DNA of 64,000 nt from JACCTH01 sp963761985 (GTDB lineage Bacteria > Actinomycetota > Acidimicrobiia > Spongiisociales > ZC4RG35): positions 124,001 through 188,000 of the forward strand of contig CAVXIT010000010.1 in NCBI GenBank assembly GCA_963761985.1, read 5' to 3'. Positions within the stretch are counted from its first letter, which is position 1, and each line of letters begins with the position of its first letter. Position numbers and translations under genes: made by a program. This document shows, piece by piece, positions 45,244 to 53,926 of this stretch. The notes below the pieces were generated by a model that saw only the letters and a program-made list of their open reading frames with translations, ran no database searches and was not told where the DNA came from.

Positions 45244-45582
45244 CTAGTCGCGACCGAGTCGTCCACGACCTTTGTCGTCGTCTGATTCTTCGCCGGCTAC
45301 GCCTTCCTCTTCCTTCTCTTGACGATCGGCGATGACCAATGAGATGAAACGATTCGCTGATAGGACAACCAATACGAAACCGATTACCGCTAGCCAAGTG
45401 AAGCGACTGATCGTCGCCCCGACAAGCGCGATCCCGATGATGATGCCGAGCACTGCTCCCCTCGTCCCGAACCGCTGATTCGGATCGATCTTGCGCGCAG
45501 CGCGCACCAGTCGAGGATCTTCCGCGTAGAAGTGCCGTTCGATCTCTGCCAGGATTTTTTGCTCTCGGTCACTCAGCGGCAT
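45244..45582 (-). CDS. DUF3040-like small membrane protein
   Basis: 112 residues. MPLSDREQKILAEIERHFYAEDPRL is the DUF3040 N terminus, followed by two helices (about 43-78) and an acidic/basic tail (EKEEEGVAGEESDDD). DUF3040 proteins are common in actinobacteria next to mraZ or dinB; function unknown. ATG at 45580-45582. A TATACT hexamer (minus strand, 45615-45620) is the probable -10. A shorter relative may be at 60831-61154. Confidence 0.82.
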   Translation of the reverse strand: MPLSDREQKILAEIERHFYAEDPRLVRAARKIDPNQRFGTRGAVLGIIIGIALVGATISRFTWLAVIGFVLVVLSANRFISLVIADRQEKEEEGVAGEESDDDKGRGRLGRD

Positions 45583-45614
45583 GACCTTTGATTCCTATCG
45601 CGTTGGCTTCTCTC

Positions 45615-45620
45615 AGTATA
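45615..45620 (-). promoter_or_regulatory. putative -10 element for the DUF3040 gene
   Basis: TATACT, 32 nt before the ATG, leaving a short 5' leader with AAAGG near the start; a leadered promoter in contrast to the leaderless ones. The -35 is weak. Confidence 0.4.
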
Positions 45621-45706
45621 CGAACCAGCGTCGATACTGGGACGAGACGAATAGACCATCTCGGCCCACGATGCACCGCAACCTGGTCCGATGTCAACAG
45701 ATTCAC

Positions 45707-46900
45707 TTATCTGTTTTTCCTTTTCCTCACGGCCGAGTCTCCCACGACACGCGCGGGCCTGACGGACTCTCCTCCAAACCGCTGCCGCACCTCTTCGACG
45801 GCCCCAGTGAGGTTCTCCCAGCGAGGATCGAAATCGGTGCTGAGTTGCGTTGGGGACTCCGAACCCAGCACCTGACCCACCGCCAATCCAAGCAATCGCA
45901 CCGGTCGAATCCACTCGAATCGACCACGCAAGAATCGGGTTGCCAGCCAGAGGTCATGGGCCCCGGTTACGGGCCGGGACTGTCGATGCTGGCGGGTAAC
46001 CGTCTCGAAGTCGGCATACCGGACCGTCATCGAAACGGTTTCGGCAACAAGACCGGCAACATGGAGGCGGGATCCGAGCCGATCGCAGAGTCGCAGGAGC
46101 TCGGTATCGACCTGCTCAGGGGTCTCGAGGTCATATTCGTAGGTCTCCGAGACCGAAACCGATTTGGTTTCTGCATTCGGCTCGACCGCTCGGTCGTCGA
46201 TCCCCCGGGCAAGATCGTGGAGGTGGTTGCCGGCGACCGCTCCGAGCCGTCTGACCAGCGCGTGGAGCGGAATCGTTGCCAGATCGCCCATCGTTGCCAC
46301 TCCCAGCCCTTCGAGCGCGGCGTGGGTCGCCTCCCCGACCCCCGAGACCGCCCGGACCGGCAGCGGATTTAGGAATTCGAGGGTCTGGTGGCGTGGTACC
46401 CGTCGCAGACCGTCGGGCTTGGCGGCCTCGGAAGCCAGCTTCGCAATCACCTTGTTCACCCCGATCCCCACCGAGACGGGAAGATCGAGCTGATCACGAA
46501 CGGCTTTCCGCAATGCCCGGCCGACCGCTTCCGGATCGGGATAGTGGTGCCTGAGGCCGGCGATGTCGAGGAAAGCCTCGTCAAGGGAAAGTCCCTCCAC
46601 CAGCGGGGTGAAAGCACGGAAGATCGAGAAGACCGCGCGCGATACCTCGGTGTAACGGGCGTGGTCAGGCGGAACGACGACCAGGCCGGCGTAGGCAGCC
46701 CGGGCTGTGGACATCGGCATCGCCGACCTGATCCCATACGGTCGAGCTTCGTAGCTGGCGGCGGCGACCACCCCCCGGCGACCGGCCCCGCCCACCACCA
46801 CCGGCTTGCCGCGCAAGCTCGGATTGCGCTGGCGCTCCACTTCCACGAAGAAGGCGTCCATGTCGGCATGGAGGATGGTCTCCTCGAACCCGGCGGCCAT
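45707..46900 (-). CDS. dinB: DNA polymerase IV (Y-family)
   Basis: Translesion polymerase, 397 residues. ILHADMDAFFVEVERQRNPSLRGKPVVVGG (catalytic Asp and steric-gate region), YEARPYGIRSAMP, SLDEAFLDIA (catalytic Asp-Glu), GIGVNKVIAKLASEAAKPDG, and helix-hairpin-helix VRAVSGVGEAT. ATG 46898-46900; the frame up to 46936 is upstream shadow. Divergent from the membrane gene at 46922. No typical LexA box seen in the 21-bp gap. Confidence 0.93.
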   Translation of the reverse strand: MAAGFEETILHADMDAFFVEVERQRNPSLRGKPVVVGGAGRRGVVAAASYEARPYGIRSAMPMSTARAAYAGLVVVPPDHARYTEVSRAVFSIFRAFTPLVEGLSLDEAFLDIAGLRHHYPDPEAVGRALRKAVRDQLDLPVSVGIGVNKVIAKLASEAAKPDGLRRVPRHQTLEFLNPLPVRAVSGVGEATHAALEGLGVATMGDLATIPLHALVRRLGAVAGNHLHDLARGIDDRAVEPNAETKSVSVSETYEYDLETPEQVDTELLRLCDRLGSRLHVAGLVAETVSMTVRYADFETVTRQHRQSRPVTGAHDLWLATRFLRGRFEWIRPVRLLGLAVGQVLGSESPTQLSTDFDPRWENLTGAVEEVRQRFGGESVRPARVVGDSAVRKRKNR

Positions 46901-46906
46901 GTCCCC

Positions 46907-46912
46907 TAATTT
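46907..46912 (+). promoter_or_regulatory. putative -10 element of a leaderless promoter
   Basis: TAATTT, 9 nt before ATG 46922. The 21-bp gap to dinB leaves no room for a 5' leader. Confidence 0.5.
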
Positions 46913-46921
46913 GGCACGTAT

Positions 46922-47665
46922 ATGCGTGGGCGACATCTGTGGGCGAGCGCAGCTCTGCTTGCCACGTCACTGGTCACCACCGTTCTTCTCATCGTCTCCC
47001 CGGATCCCTGGCATCCGACCACCGTCATCATTCTGGCGGGTTGCCTCGTCATCTGGGCTGCCGTCGCGGTCGTTGCGATCTTGTTGGAGAACAGCCGGCT
47101 CGGCTACTTTCTTGGACTCTTCTCGTTGTTGATTTCCGCCGTGATCGCCTTGATGACTCGGATAACGCCAATTTGGTGGGTCGCGATCGGTCTACTGGCC
47201 ATAGCTGCGATTCTCTTTGGCGAACCGACTCTCGGTGGTTGGGTTCGGCAACGGACGTCGGCAGCGCCGGTCCCGACCCGAGCCGTCTTACTTGCTCTGC
47301 TTTTGTTGACGATTCCGGGTCTGACTGCGCTCACCCTGTTGGACGCCAACCCCCGCCAATTGCTATTGCTAACCGGGATCGATCTCGTTCTGCTGTTGGC
47401 CTACGTTCGTCGCCCGGCATTCGCTCTGGCGGCAGTGCGTGTCCTGCCCTTTGCCCTGGTAATTGCTGGTTGGGGGCTGCCGTCACCAGGTCGTTGGGTC
47501 TGGATCGCCGGCCAACTAGGAGCGTTTGCTCTGGCCTGGACGAAAGAAGTGCGCCTCGCAGTACGGCCGCTGATCGAACGAGGAACCAGCGTGATGATTC
47601 CTCCGGAACTCGCGCCCGAGGAAATCCGCAAGCTGACCGAACAAAATCTGGATTGGCCCAAGTGA
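46922..47665 (+). CDS. polytopic membrane protein of unknown function
   Basis: 247 residues, about seven hydrophobic segments, last ones RRPAFALAAVRVLPFALVIAGW and GRWVWIAGQLGAFALAW, and a cytoplasmic tail (PPELAPEEIRKLTEQNLDWPK). No family recognised. GTGA overlap with the following gene at 47662, so the two form a unit. Function unknown. Confidence 0.7.
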   Translation: MRGRHLWASAALLATSLVTTVLLIVSPDPWHPTTVIILAGCLVIWAAVAVVAILLENSRLGYFLGLFSLLISAVIALMTRITPIWWVAIGLLAIAAILFGEPTLGGWVRQRTSAAPVPTRAVLLALLLLTIPGLTALTLLDANPRQLLLLTGIDLVLLLAYVRRPAFALAAVRVLPFALVIAGWGLPSPGRWVWIAGQLGAFALAWTKEVRLAVRPLIERGTSVMIPPELAPEEIRKLTEQNLDWPK

Positions 47666-47922
47666 AGCGGCGGCCCAATCCTTATTTGCTGACCGCGTCG
47701 GTCGTCGTCGGGGGTCTCGTCGGCTGGCTCGGCTATGTGATCACAAACCTTTCCTGCCGGGCCGAACAACCTGCCCCGGCTCCGGGCTGTCCGACCGCGG
47801 CCGGGATCGTCGGGATCCTCTCGTTTCTCATAGCTGGGATAGGGCTCCTGGTGATCTTGGGTCTCACCGCTCGCTCGATCGCCGAGTATCGGGGCGAGCG
47901 AGATAAGCCCCCGAACTCCTAG
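47662..47922 (+). CDS. small membrane protein, two helices
   Basis: 86 residues. Two helices (about 9-29 and 48-70) with two cysteines between (C32, C43), positions consistent with an extracytoplasmic loop disulfide. GTG start overlaps the stop of the upstream gene (GTGA) and the end meets the convergent fabF by 4 bp. Function unknown. Confidence 0.65.
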   Translation: MKRRPNPYLLTASVVVGGLVGWLGYVITNLSCRAEQPAPAPGCPTAAGIVGILSFLIAGIGLLVILGLTARSIAEYRGERDKPPNS

Positions 47923-49202
47923 TCGGCGAGGGCCACCCGCTCCGACCCAATCACCAGAGCGACGTTGTGGCCGCCAAACCCGAACGAATTCGACATCGCA
48001 TAGTCGCCGCTGAATTCGCGTGCCTTGTTGGGGACATAGTCGAGGTCACATTCGGGGTCGGGGTGTTCCTGGTTGATCGTTGGAGGAAGGATTCCCTGGT
48101 TTAGAGCCAGGAGTGAGGCGATCGCCTCCACCGCCCCCGCTCCGCCGAGGACGTGGCCGGTCATCGATTTGGTCGAGGAGATAGGGACCCGGTAGGCCTC
48201 GTGCTCTCCCATCGCGATCTTGATCGCAGCCGTCTCGCCTGCGTCGTTGGCCTCGGTAGAGGTTCCATGGGCGTTGATATATGAGATGTCCGACGGTTCC
48301 AAGCCCCCATCGCGCATCGCTGCTGCCATCGCCCGCGCGGCGCCGGTGCCACCCGGGCGGGGCAAGGTGATGTGGTAGGCGTCGGCCGACATCCCATAGC
48401 CGACCAACTCGCCGAGGATCAAGGCGCCCCGATTGACCGCCCGCTCGCGATCCTCGAGCACTACCGCCCCCGCGCCTTCACCCATCACGAACCCGTCGCG
48501 CTCGGCATCGAACGGTCGCGAGGCTTTGGTGGGTTCGTCGTTGCGGACCGAGAGGGCTCGCGCCTGGTTGAACCCGGCGACTCCGTAGGTGGTGATGGCG
48601 GCTTCGGACCCCCCAGCGACCATCACATCCGCCGCTCCTCGGCGAATGAGCTCGGCGGCATCGCCGATCGCATTCGCCGAAGCCGAGCACGCCGTAACCA
48701 CACAGCTGACGGGGCCCATCAAATTGTGCTCGATCGACACGAGGCCGGCCGCCATGTTGGCGATCACCTTGGGAATGCCAGTCGGGCTCACCCGGTCAGC
48801 GCCACGCTCGAGCAAGACGGTGACCTCGTCGATGAAGGCGCTCATCCCGCCGAACCCCCCTCCGAGCATCACGCCCGCCGACAGATTCTCCGGGTCGTCA
48901 GGCCCATATTTGATTCCGGCCTGCGACAGGGCCTGGCGCGAAGCGACCATGAAGAACTGGGAGTAGGGATCGAGCCTGCGCACCTCTCGCTTGTCGAAGT
49001 GCTCCTCGGGACGGAATCCCTTGACCTCCCCGGCGATGTGGGTTCTGTGAGCGGAGGAGTCGAAGTGGGTGATCGGGCCAATCCCAGACTGTCCGGCGAT
49101 CAGAGCCGCCCAGAAGGACTCGACATCGTTGCCGACCGGGGTGACCACACCGAGCCCGGTGATCACCACCCGCCTCCGCCCCCGAGCGTTGGGGCCGATC
49201 AC
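47919..49202 (-). CDS. fabF: beta-ketoacyl-ACP synthase II
   Basis: Elongating condensing enzyme of type II fatty-acid synthesis. 427 residues. Catalytic Cys in TACSASANAIG, His in NAHGTST and MTGHVLGGAG; NSFGFGGHN near the end. FabF/KasA-type. Last gene of fabD-fabH-fabG-acpP-fabF. The start is TTG/GTG-like at 49202, 4 nt after acpP. Confidence 0.95.
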   Translation of the reverse strand: MIGPNARGRRRVVITGLGVVTPVGNDVESFWAALIAGQSGIGPITHFDSSAHRTHIAGEVKGFRPEEHFDKREVRRLDPYSQFFMVASRQALSQAGIKYGPDDPENLSAGVMLGGGFGGMSAFIDEVTVLLERGADRVSPTGIPKVIANMAAGLVSIEHNLMGPVSCVVTACSASANAIGDAAELIRRGAADVMVAGGSEAAITTYGVAGFNQARALSVRNDEPTKASRPFDAERDGFVMGEGAGAVVLEDRERAVNRGALILGELVGYGMSADAYHITLPRPGGTGAARAMAAAMRDGGLEPSDISYINAHGTSTEANDAGETAAIKIAMGEHEAYRVPISSTKSMTGHVLGGAGAVEAIASLLALNQGILPPTINQEHPDPECDLDYVPNKAREFSGDYAMSNSFGFGGHNVALVIGSERVALAD

Positions 49203-49206
49203 GAGA

Positions 49207-49452
49207 TCAGACGTTGAGCTTGCCGTGGACCAGGTCGATGGCTTCGCCGACAGTGTGAATGTGTTCGGCTTCGTCGTCGGGAATCTTCACCCCGAACTCA
49301 TCCTCCATCGCCATCAGCAACTCGACGACCCCCAACGAGTCGACGTCGAGGTCGGTTTCGAAATTTGCTGCGCGATTGATCTTGTCCGCATCGAGACCTA
49401 GCTCGGAGACGAGCACGTCCCGCAGGCGAGTTTCGATTTCTGTCTTTTCCAT
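49207..49452 (-). CDS. acpP: acyl carrier protein
   Basis: 81 residues, acidic. The phosphopantetheine serine is in DLDVDSLGVVELLMAMEDEFG (DSL). ATG preceded by AGGAGAAG at good spacing, one of the clearer Shine-Dalgarno sites here, consistent with the high level of ACP needed. Between fabG and fabF. Confidence 0.95.
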   Translation of the reverse strand: MEKTEIETRLRDVLVSELGLDADKINRAANFETDLDVDSLGVVELLMAMEDEFGVKIPDDEAEHIHTVGEAIDLVHGKLNV

Positions 49453-49513
49453 TGCCGTCAGCTTCTCCTGTTACTTGAGCCTGGTTGTTTCGCCCATTTT
49501 GATGAATTGGTAA

Positions 49514-50251
49514 TTAAAGCGTCAGACCACCCTCTACTGCCAAAACCTGGCCGGTGATATATCCCGCCTGCTCGGAGGCGAGAAAAGCGACCGCCGCGGC
49601 CACCTCTTCGGGCTCACCAAATCGGCCCAGGCTCACCGTAGCGACCGCCGATTCCTTGACTTCGGCCGAAAGGGCGCCGGTCATATCTGTATTGATAAAA
49701 CCGGGAGCCACCACATTGGCGGTAATACCCCGGCTTCCGACTTCTTTTGCGACTGTTTTCGTAAAACCGATCAAACCTGCCTTGCTCGCCGCGTAGTTCG
49801 CCTGGCCGGGATTGCCCGCGATTCCGGCGACTGAGGCGATCGAGATGATCCTTCCCCAACGGGCTCGCAACATCGATTTGACCGCTAGGCGCGTGCAAAG
49901 AAAAGCAGAGCGGAGATTGACCGCCAGAACCCGATCAAAGTCTTCCGGGCTCATGCGCAGAAGGAGGTTGTCCGCAGTGATGCCGGCGTTGTTCACCAGG
50001 ATCTCGACCGGACCGAGCTTTTCCGTTGTCTCTTTGAACATGGCCTCGACCGCCTCGACGTCGGACACATCCGCTCCCCAAGCGAATGCCTTTCCACCGC
50101 CGTCCTCGATCTCCGCAACGACTTTGGCGGCTGGCTCCGGAGACGACGAGAAATTGACCGCTACCTGATGACCGTCGCTCGCCAGGGCAAGGGCAATTGC
50201 CCTCCCGATCCCTCGTGATGCCCCGGTCACCAGGGCTGTGCGCGCCATCAA
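49514..50251 (-). CDS. fabG: 3-oxoacyl-ACP reductase
   Basis: SDR reductase, 245 residues. NADPH motif TGASRGIGRAIA, NNAGI, catalytic Ser and YxxxK (YAASKAG), GFINTDMT. ATG at its start overlaps fabH stop. Converts 3-ketoacyl-ACP to 3-hydroxyacyl-ACP. Confidence 0.94.
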   Translation of the reverse strand: MMARTALVTGASRGIGRAIALALASDGHQVAVNFSSSPEPAAKVVAEIEDGGGKAFAWGADVSDVEAVEAMFKETTEKLGPVEILVNNAGITADNLLLRMSPEDFDRVLAVNLRSAFLCTRLAVKSMLRARWGRIISIASVAGIAGNPGQANYAASKAGLIGFTKTVAKEVGSRGITANVVAPGFINTDMTGALSAEVKESAVATVSLGRFGEPEEVAAAVAFLASEQAGYITGQVLAVEGGLTL

Positions 50252-51333
50252 CTAGCTGATTGATGCTTCCCAAAAAATTCCACATTGGGAGCAAGCAGCT
50301 CCTCGGTGGTGCGCTCGTTGGCCACAAGCGCGGCGTCGCTACGCCCGATCGGCTCGACCCGATCGCCCCAACGAATCACAGCCGCTCCCCAGGAAAGCCC
50401 CGCTCCGAAGGCGGCGATCACGATGAGAGCTCCGGGTTCGACCCGGCCTTCTTCCAGCGCTTCGGTGAGTGCGACCGGGATGGTCGCTGCGCTCGTGTTG
50501 CCATAGCTTTGAATATTGATCATCACCTTGCGCGGGTCGAGCTTGAGCCGGCGGGCGGTGGCATCGATGATCCGGATGTTGGCCTGGTGAGGGATGAGTA
50601 GGTCCACATCTTCGAGCGCGATACCCGCTTTCTCCAGGACTCGTACCGAGGCATCGCCCATCGTGGTGACTGCTCGTTTGAAGACTTCGGGGCCGTCCAT
50701 GTGGATGCCGGCGCCGCGCGGGTCGCGATTGTCGCGGTCTCCCATCGTGCCGTCCTCCGGGATCTCGAGAATGCCTGAGGCCGAACCGTCCATTCCCAAT
50801 TCAGAGGCCAAAACTCCGACACCTTCGTCGGACGCTTCAAGCACGACCGCCCCGGCCCCGTCCCCGAACAGCACCGCGGTGGCGCGATTCGTGAAGTCGA
50901 GGTGGTAGTGGAGCTTTTCCGCCCCCACCACCACGACCGTCTTGTGCGTCCCTGCGGTGATCATGTTGGCCCCGGTGACCAGCGCGTAAACGAAGCCTGA
51001 GCAGGCCGCGTTGAGGTCAAAGGCGGCCGCATTCCAGGCGCCGAGCTTGGCTTGCACATGGGCCGCGGTGGCGGGAATCGAAGAGTCGCCCGTGCACGTC
51101 GCGAGAACGATCAGGTCACATTCGGCCGGGGTCTTGCCGGCCGCTGCAAGGGCGTGCGCGGCGGCCACTGCAGCCATGTCGGACACCTCGACATGGGAGA
51201 TGCGTCGCTCCTTGATGCCCGTCCGGGTGGTTATCCAGTCGTCGGAGGTGTCGACCAAAGACTCGAGGTCGTGGTTGGAGAGCACCGCGGGCGGCAGGCA
51301 CTTTCCCCACCCCGTGATCATCGCCCTGGTCAT
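50248..51333 (-). CDS. fabH: beta-ketoacyl-ACP synthase III with C-terminal extension
   Basis: Starts fatty-acid synthesis by condensing acyl-CoA and malonyl-ACP. 361 residues; FabH is usually about 320-335. Catalytic Cys in NAACSGFVYA, His in LLIPHQANIRIIDA, Asn in YGNTSAATIP, end motif GAGLSWGAAVIRWG. The extra about 38 residues after this (from DRVEPIGRSDAALVANERTT) are not part of the usual fold. ATG at 51333 is in the first half of a 12-bp in-frame repeat (ATGACCAGGGCG/ATGATCACGGGG), so ATG 12 nt later is an alternative start. Confidence 0.93.
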   Translation of the reverse strand: MTRAMITGWGKCLPPAVLSNHDLESLVDTSDDWITTRTGIKERRISHVEVSDMAAVAAAHALAAAGKTPAECDLIVLATCTGDSSIPATAAHVQAKLGAWNAAAFDLNAACSGFVYALVTGANMITAGTHKTVVVVGAEKLHYHLDFTNRATAVLFGDGAGAVVLEASDEGVGVLASELGMDGSASGILEIPEDGTMGDRDNRDPRGAGIHMDGPEVFKRAVTTMGDASVRVLEKAGIALEDVDLLIPHQANIRIIDATARRLKLDPRKVMINIQSYGNTSAATIPVALTEALEEGRVEPGALIVIAAFGAGLSWGAAVIRWGDRVEPIGRSDAALVANERTTEELLAPNVEFFGKHQSAS

Positions 51334-51384
51334 TGCCGTGTTGGTGATAGTTTGGGGCCCGCTGCTCAAATTGAGCCTCCTCGA

Positions 51385-52320
51385 CTAGCCGATGCTACCG
51401 ATTGACTCGGCGACTCTAGGGATGGCTTCTGTTTCGGAGACGGCCAGATAGGTTGCGCCGGGCGCGGATCGTTTGGCCATCCCGACGGTGACATCGCCGG
51501 GCCCAACATGGAGATAGTGATCTACTCCAGCCGCGGCCATGCCAGCCAGGGTCTCGGCGAACCGCACCGGCGAGGTCACCTGCCTGGCCAGCATCTGCTT
51601 TTCGAGACCCGGTTCGTGGGGGGCAGCTGTCACGTTGCTCCACACCGGGAAGTCGCCGGGGGCTAAGTCGACTCCGGCCAAAGCGGATTCGATCCGATCA
51701 GCGGCCGCACCCATGAACGGAGAATGGAAAGCGCCGGCCACCTTGAGTCGAACAACCTTCCGCAGCCCATGGTTGGGCCCTTCGGCATCAAGCCAGTCGA
51801 GGTCATCCACTCCCCCGGCAACAACAACCTGGCCGGGCGCGTTGATGTTGGCCACGAAGAGCCGGCCTCCCGCCTGGCGGCGAGCCAGGGTGACTGCTTC
51901 GACCTGGTCGAGCTCGGCCCCGAGCAGCGCTGCCATTCCCGATGGTTCCTGGTCGGCGGCTCCAGCCATCGCTCGTCCCCGTTCGGCGACGACTGCTAAA
52001 GCAGTGGCGAAAGGAATGACCCCGGCGGCGGCGAGTGCCGTGTACTCGCCGAGCGAATGACCCGCAGCCGCGGTCGGATGCATCGCCAGTGCCGGCCTGA
52101 GCTCCTCCCAGAGCGCATATGCGACCGCGAAGAGGGCCGGTTGGGCAAATTCCGTGCGAGTTAATTGCTCGTCGTTTCCCCCCAGGCACAGCTGCTTGAG
52201 CGACCAGCCGAGGATCTCGTCGGCCTGATCGATCAGCAGATCGGGACGTCGTTCGAAAAGGTCTGCTCCCATTCCAACGAACTGGCTCCCCTGCCCGGGA
52301 AAGAGGACCGCGTAACCCAA
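51385..52320 (-). CDS. fabD: malonyl-CoA:ACP transacylase
   Basis: 311 residues. LFPGQGSQFVGMG and the nucleophile elbow AGHSLGEYTALAAAG; QPALFAVAYAL; catalytic His in VAGAFHSPFM. First gene of the fatty-acid operon on this strand, 51 nt before fabH, so the operon promoter is likely upstream near 52321 or further at the aldolase gene. Confidence 0.94.
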   Translation of the reverse strand: MGYAVLFPGQGSQFVGMGADLFERRPDLLIDQADEILGWSLKQLCLGGNDEQLTRTEFAQPALFAVAYALWEELRPALAMHPTAAAGHSLGEYTALAAAGVIPFATALAVVAERGRAMAGAADQEPSGMAALLGAELDQVEAVTLARRQAGGRLFVANINAPGQVVVAGGVDDLDWLDAEGPNHGLRKVVRLKVAGAFHSPFMGAAADRIESALAGVDLAPGDFPVWSNVTAAPHEPGLEKQMLARQVTSPVRFAETLAGMAAAGVDHYLHVGPGDVTVGMAKRSAPGATYLAVSETEAIPRVAESIGSIG

Positions 52321-52326
52321 TGGGGG

Positions 52327-53355
52327 TCAATTCTTCAGGGAGCCGACGAGGCGGTCCACATCGTCGCGGTCGACATCGCGATGGGTGACCAAGCGCAGCA
52401 CCCCGACGAACGGCGGGTTGATCTTGATTCCCTCGGCGGCCAGGTCGGCTCGCCATTGCTGAGCCGGCAACGGGAGTTTCTCGGGACGAACCTGCACCAT
52501 GTTGGTTTCTACCGCCCCGAGATCAACCAGGCCGGGTACGGCCGCTTCGAGCTGCTCGCCCAGGTAGCGAGCTACCTCGTGATCTTCTTTCAGACGATCG
52601 CGATCACGCAACGCAATGCGGGCCGCGGCGGCGATCACGCCGACCTGGCGCATGCCCCCGCCGAGACGCTTGCGCAGATAACGGGCCTCGTTCATCAATT
52701 CGTGGGTGCCGCAAAGAACCGAACCGATGGGCGCGCCGAGCCCCTTGGAGAAGCAGAACTGGACAGTGTCGGCGTTCTCGGCAAAGTTCTCAGCGGAAGT
52801 GCCGGATGCGGCGACGGCGTTGAACAAACGGGCCCCATCGAGGTGAATCGAAAGCCCGAGCCCGCGAGCAGTTGCGCTCGCAGCCTTCATCACCTCGATC
52901 GGAATGACCTTTCCGCCCCGGAGATTGTGGGTGTTCTCCCAGATCAACAAACGCATCCGGGGATAGAAAGCAGAGTTGGCCACGGCCTCTTCGACCTGAG
53001 CCGGAGTGATGCGGCCATCAGCTGTATCGACCGTCCGGAAGCCGACCCCGGAGAGGGCCGAGGCGGCACCCTTCTCGACGCTGCGGGAATGGATCCCGGG
53101 GTCGCAAAGAATGTCGTCGCCGGGTTTGGTCTGCATCATGATCGCGATCTGGTTGCCCATGGTCCCGGTCGGCATGAAGACAGCTTCTTCCTTGCCGACC
53201 ACCGCCGCCGCTTCCTCCTCGAGAGCGTTAGCGGTGGGATCGTCGGAGTAGACGTCGTCGCCCAACGGCGCCGCCGCCATTGCGGCCAGCATCTCGGGAG
53301 TCGGACGAGTGACAGTGTCGGAACGGAAGTCGACCCCACCGTCAGCAAAAGCCAT
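52327..53355 (-). CDS. low-specificity L-threonine aldolase (beta-eliminating lyase family)
   Basis: 342 residues, PLP fold type I. RSDTVTRPTPEMLAAMA, DDVYSDDPT, HLDGARLFNA and the PLP lysine in FCFSKGLGAPIG. Splits L-threonine/allo-threonine to glycine and acetaldehyde. Starts ATG 53353-53355; the region upstream is an AGAC-rich tract with divergent ybaK. Ends 7 nt before fabD, so perhaps co-transcribed with the lipid operon. Confidence 0.9.
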   Translation of the reverse strand: MAFADGGVDFRSDTVTRPTPEMLAAMAAAPLGDDVYSDDPTANALEEEAAAVVGKEEAVFMPTGTMGNQIAIMMQTKPGDDILCDPGIHSRSVEKGAASALSGVGFRTVDTADGRITPAQVEEAVANSAFYPRMRLLIWENTHNLRGGKVIPIEVMKAASATARGLGLSIHLDGARLFNAVAASGTSAENFAENADTVQFCFSKGLGAPIGSVLCGTHELMNEARYLRKRLGGGMRQVGVIAAAARIALRDRDRLKEDHEVARYLGEQLEAAVPGLVDLGAVETNMVQVRPEKLPLPAQQWRADLAAEGIKINPPFVGVLRLVTHRDVDRDDVDRLVGSLKN

Positions 53356-53357
53356 TG

Positions 53358-53402
53358 CAGAAGACTAAAGACGTAAGACAAAAGAAAAAAGACGAGAGAA
53401 AA
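53358..53402. repeat. AGAC/AAAGA-rich low-complexity tract
   Basis: Runs AGAAGACTAAAGACGTAAGAC and then AAAAGAAAAAAGACGAGAG (plus strand), resembling tracts at 15003 and 59091. It lies between the divergent threonine-aldolase and YbaK genes, so it is a promoter region rather than a terminator. TTTAGT on the minus strand ends 8 nt before ATG 53355. Confidence 0.55.
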
Positions 53403-53409
53403 ACCAGAG

Positions 53410-53877
53410 ATGATCCACTCCAATGCGGCTGCGGTAGTTGAAGCCGCACGGAACGCAGGGCTCGAGATCGAGGTCCGGAGCTTTCCCGGGGGAACCCGGA
53501 CTGCGGCCGATGCAGCTCGTGCCGTTGGCTGCGAGGTGGGCCAAATCGTCAAGTCGTTGGTGTTTCTGGTCGACGCAAGCCCGGTCCTGGCTCTGGTCAG
53601 TGGCAGCAACCAACTCGACGAAGCGAAACTCGCCACGGCGAGCGCGGGAACCACCGTGGCGCGAGCAGATGCCGATGAAGTACGCGCGGCGACGGGCTTT
53701 TCGATCGGCGGCGTGCCTCCGCTCGGCCACAACCTGAAGGTCTACGTCGACCGCGACTTGCTTCGATACTCCGAGGTATGGGCGGCGGCCGGAACCCCAC
53801 GCGACGTGTTCGGAGTCGACCCGGCGACTTTGCAGCTGGCGATCGCCGGCGTCGTCGCCGACCTGGCCAGGAATTAA
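53410..53877 (+). CDS. YbaK/EbsC-family aminoacyl-tRNA deacylase
   Basis: 155 residues. KSLVFLVD and GFSIGGVPPLGH are YbaK signatures; members hydrolyse mischarged Cys/Pro-tRNA or related. Lone domain, no synthetase fused. ATG 53410 is preceded by an A-rich tract. Divergent from the threonine aldolase, convergent to the aminotransferase. Confidence 0.88.
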   Translation: MIHSNAAAVVEAARNAGLEIEVRSFPGGTRTAADAARAVGCEVGQIVKSLVFLVDASPVLALVSGSNQLDEAKLATASAGTTVARADADEVRAATGFSIGGVPPLGHNLKVYVDRDLLRYSEVWAAAGTPRDVFGVDPATLQLAIAGVVADLARN

Positions 53878-53888
53878 GGCCGTGACGG

Positions 53889-53926
53889 ACTACAACCCCA
53901 AAACTACAACCGCCCAAAACTACAAC
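53889..53926. repeat. tandem repeat around two gene ends
   Basis: ACTACAAC at 53889-53896, 53903-53910 and 53919-53926 (spacing 14, 16), with CAAAACTACAAC around. On the minus strand each copy contains TTGTAG and the last one includes the aminotransferase stop. Lies between YbaK and the aminotransferase. Confidence 0.75.
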
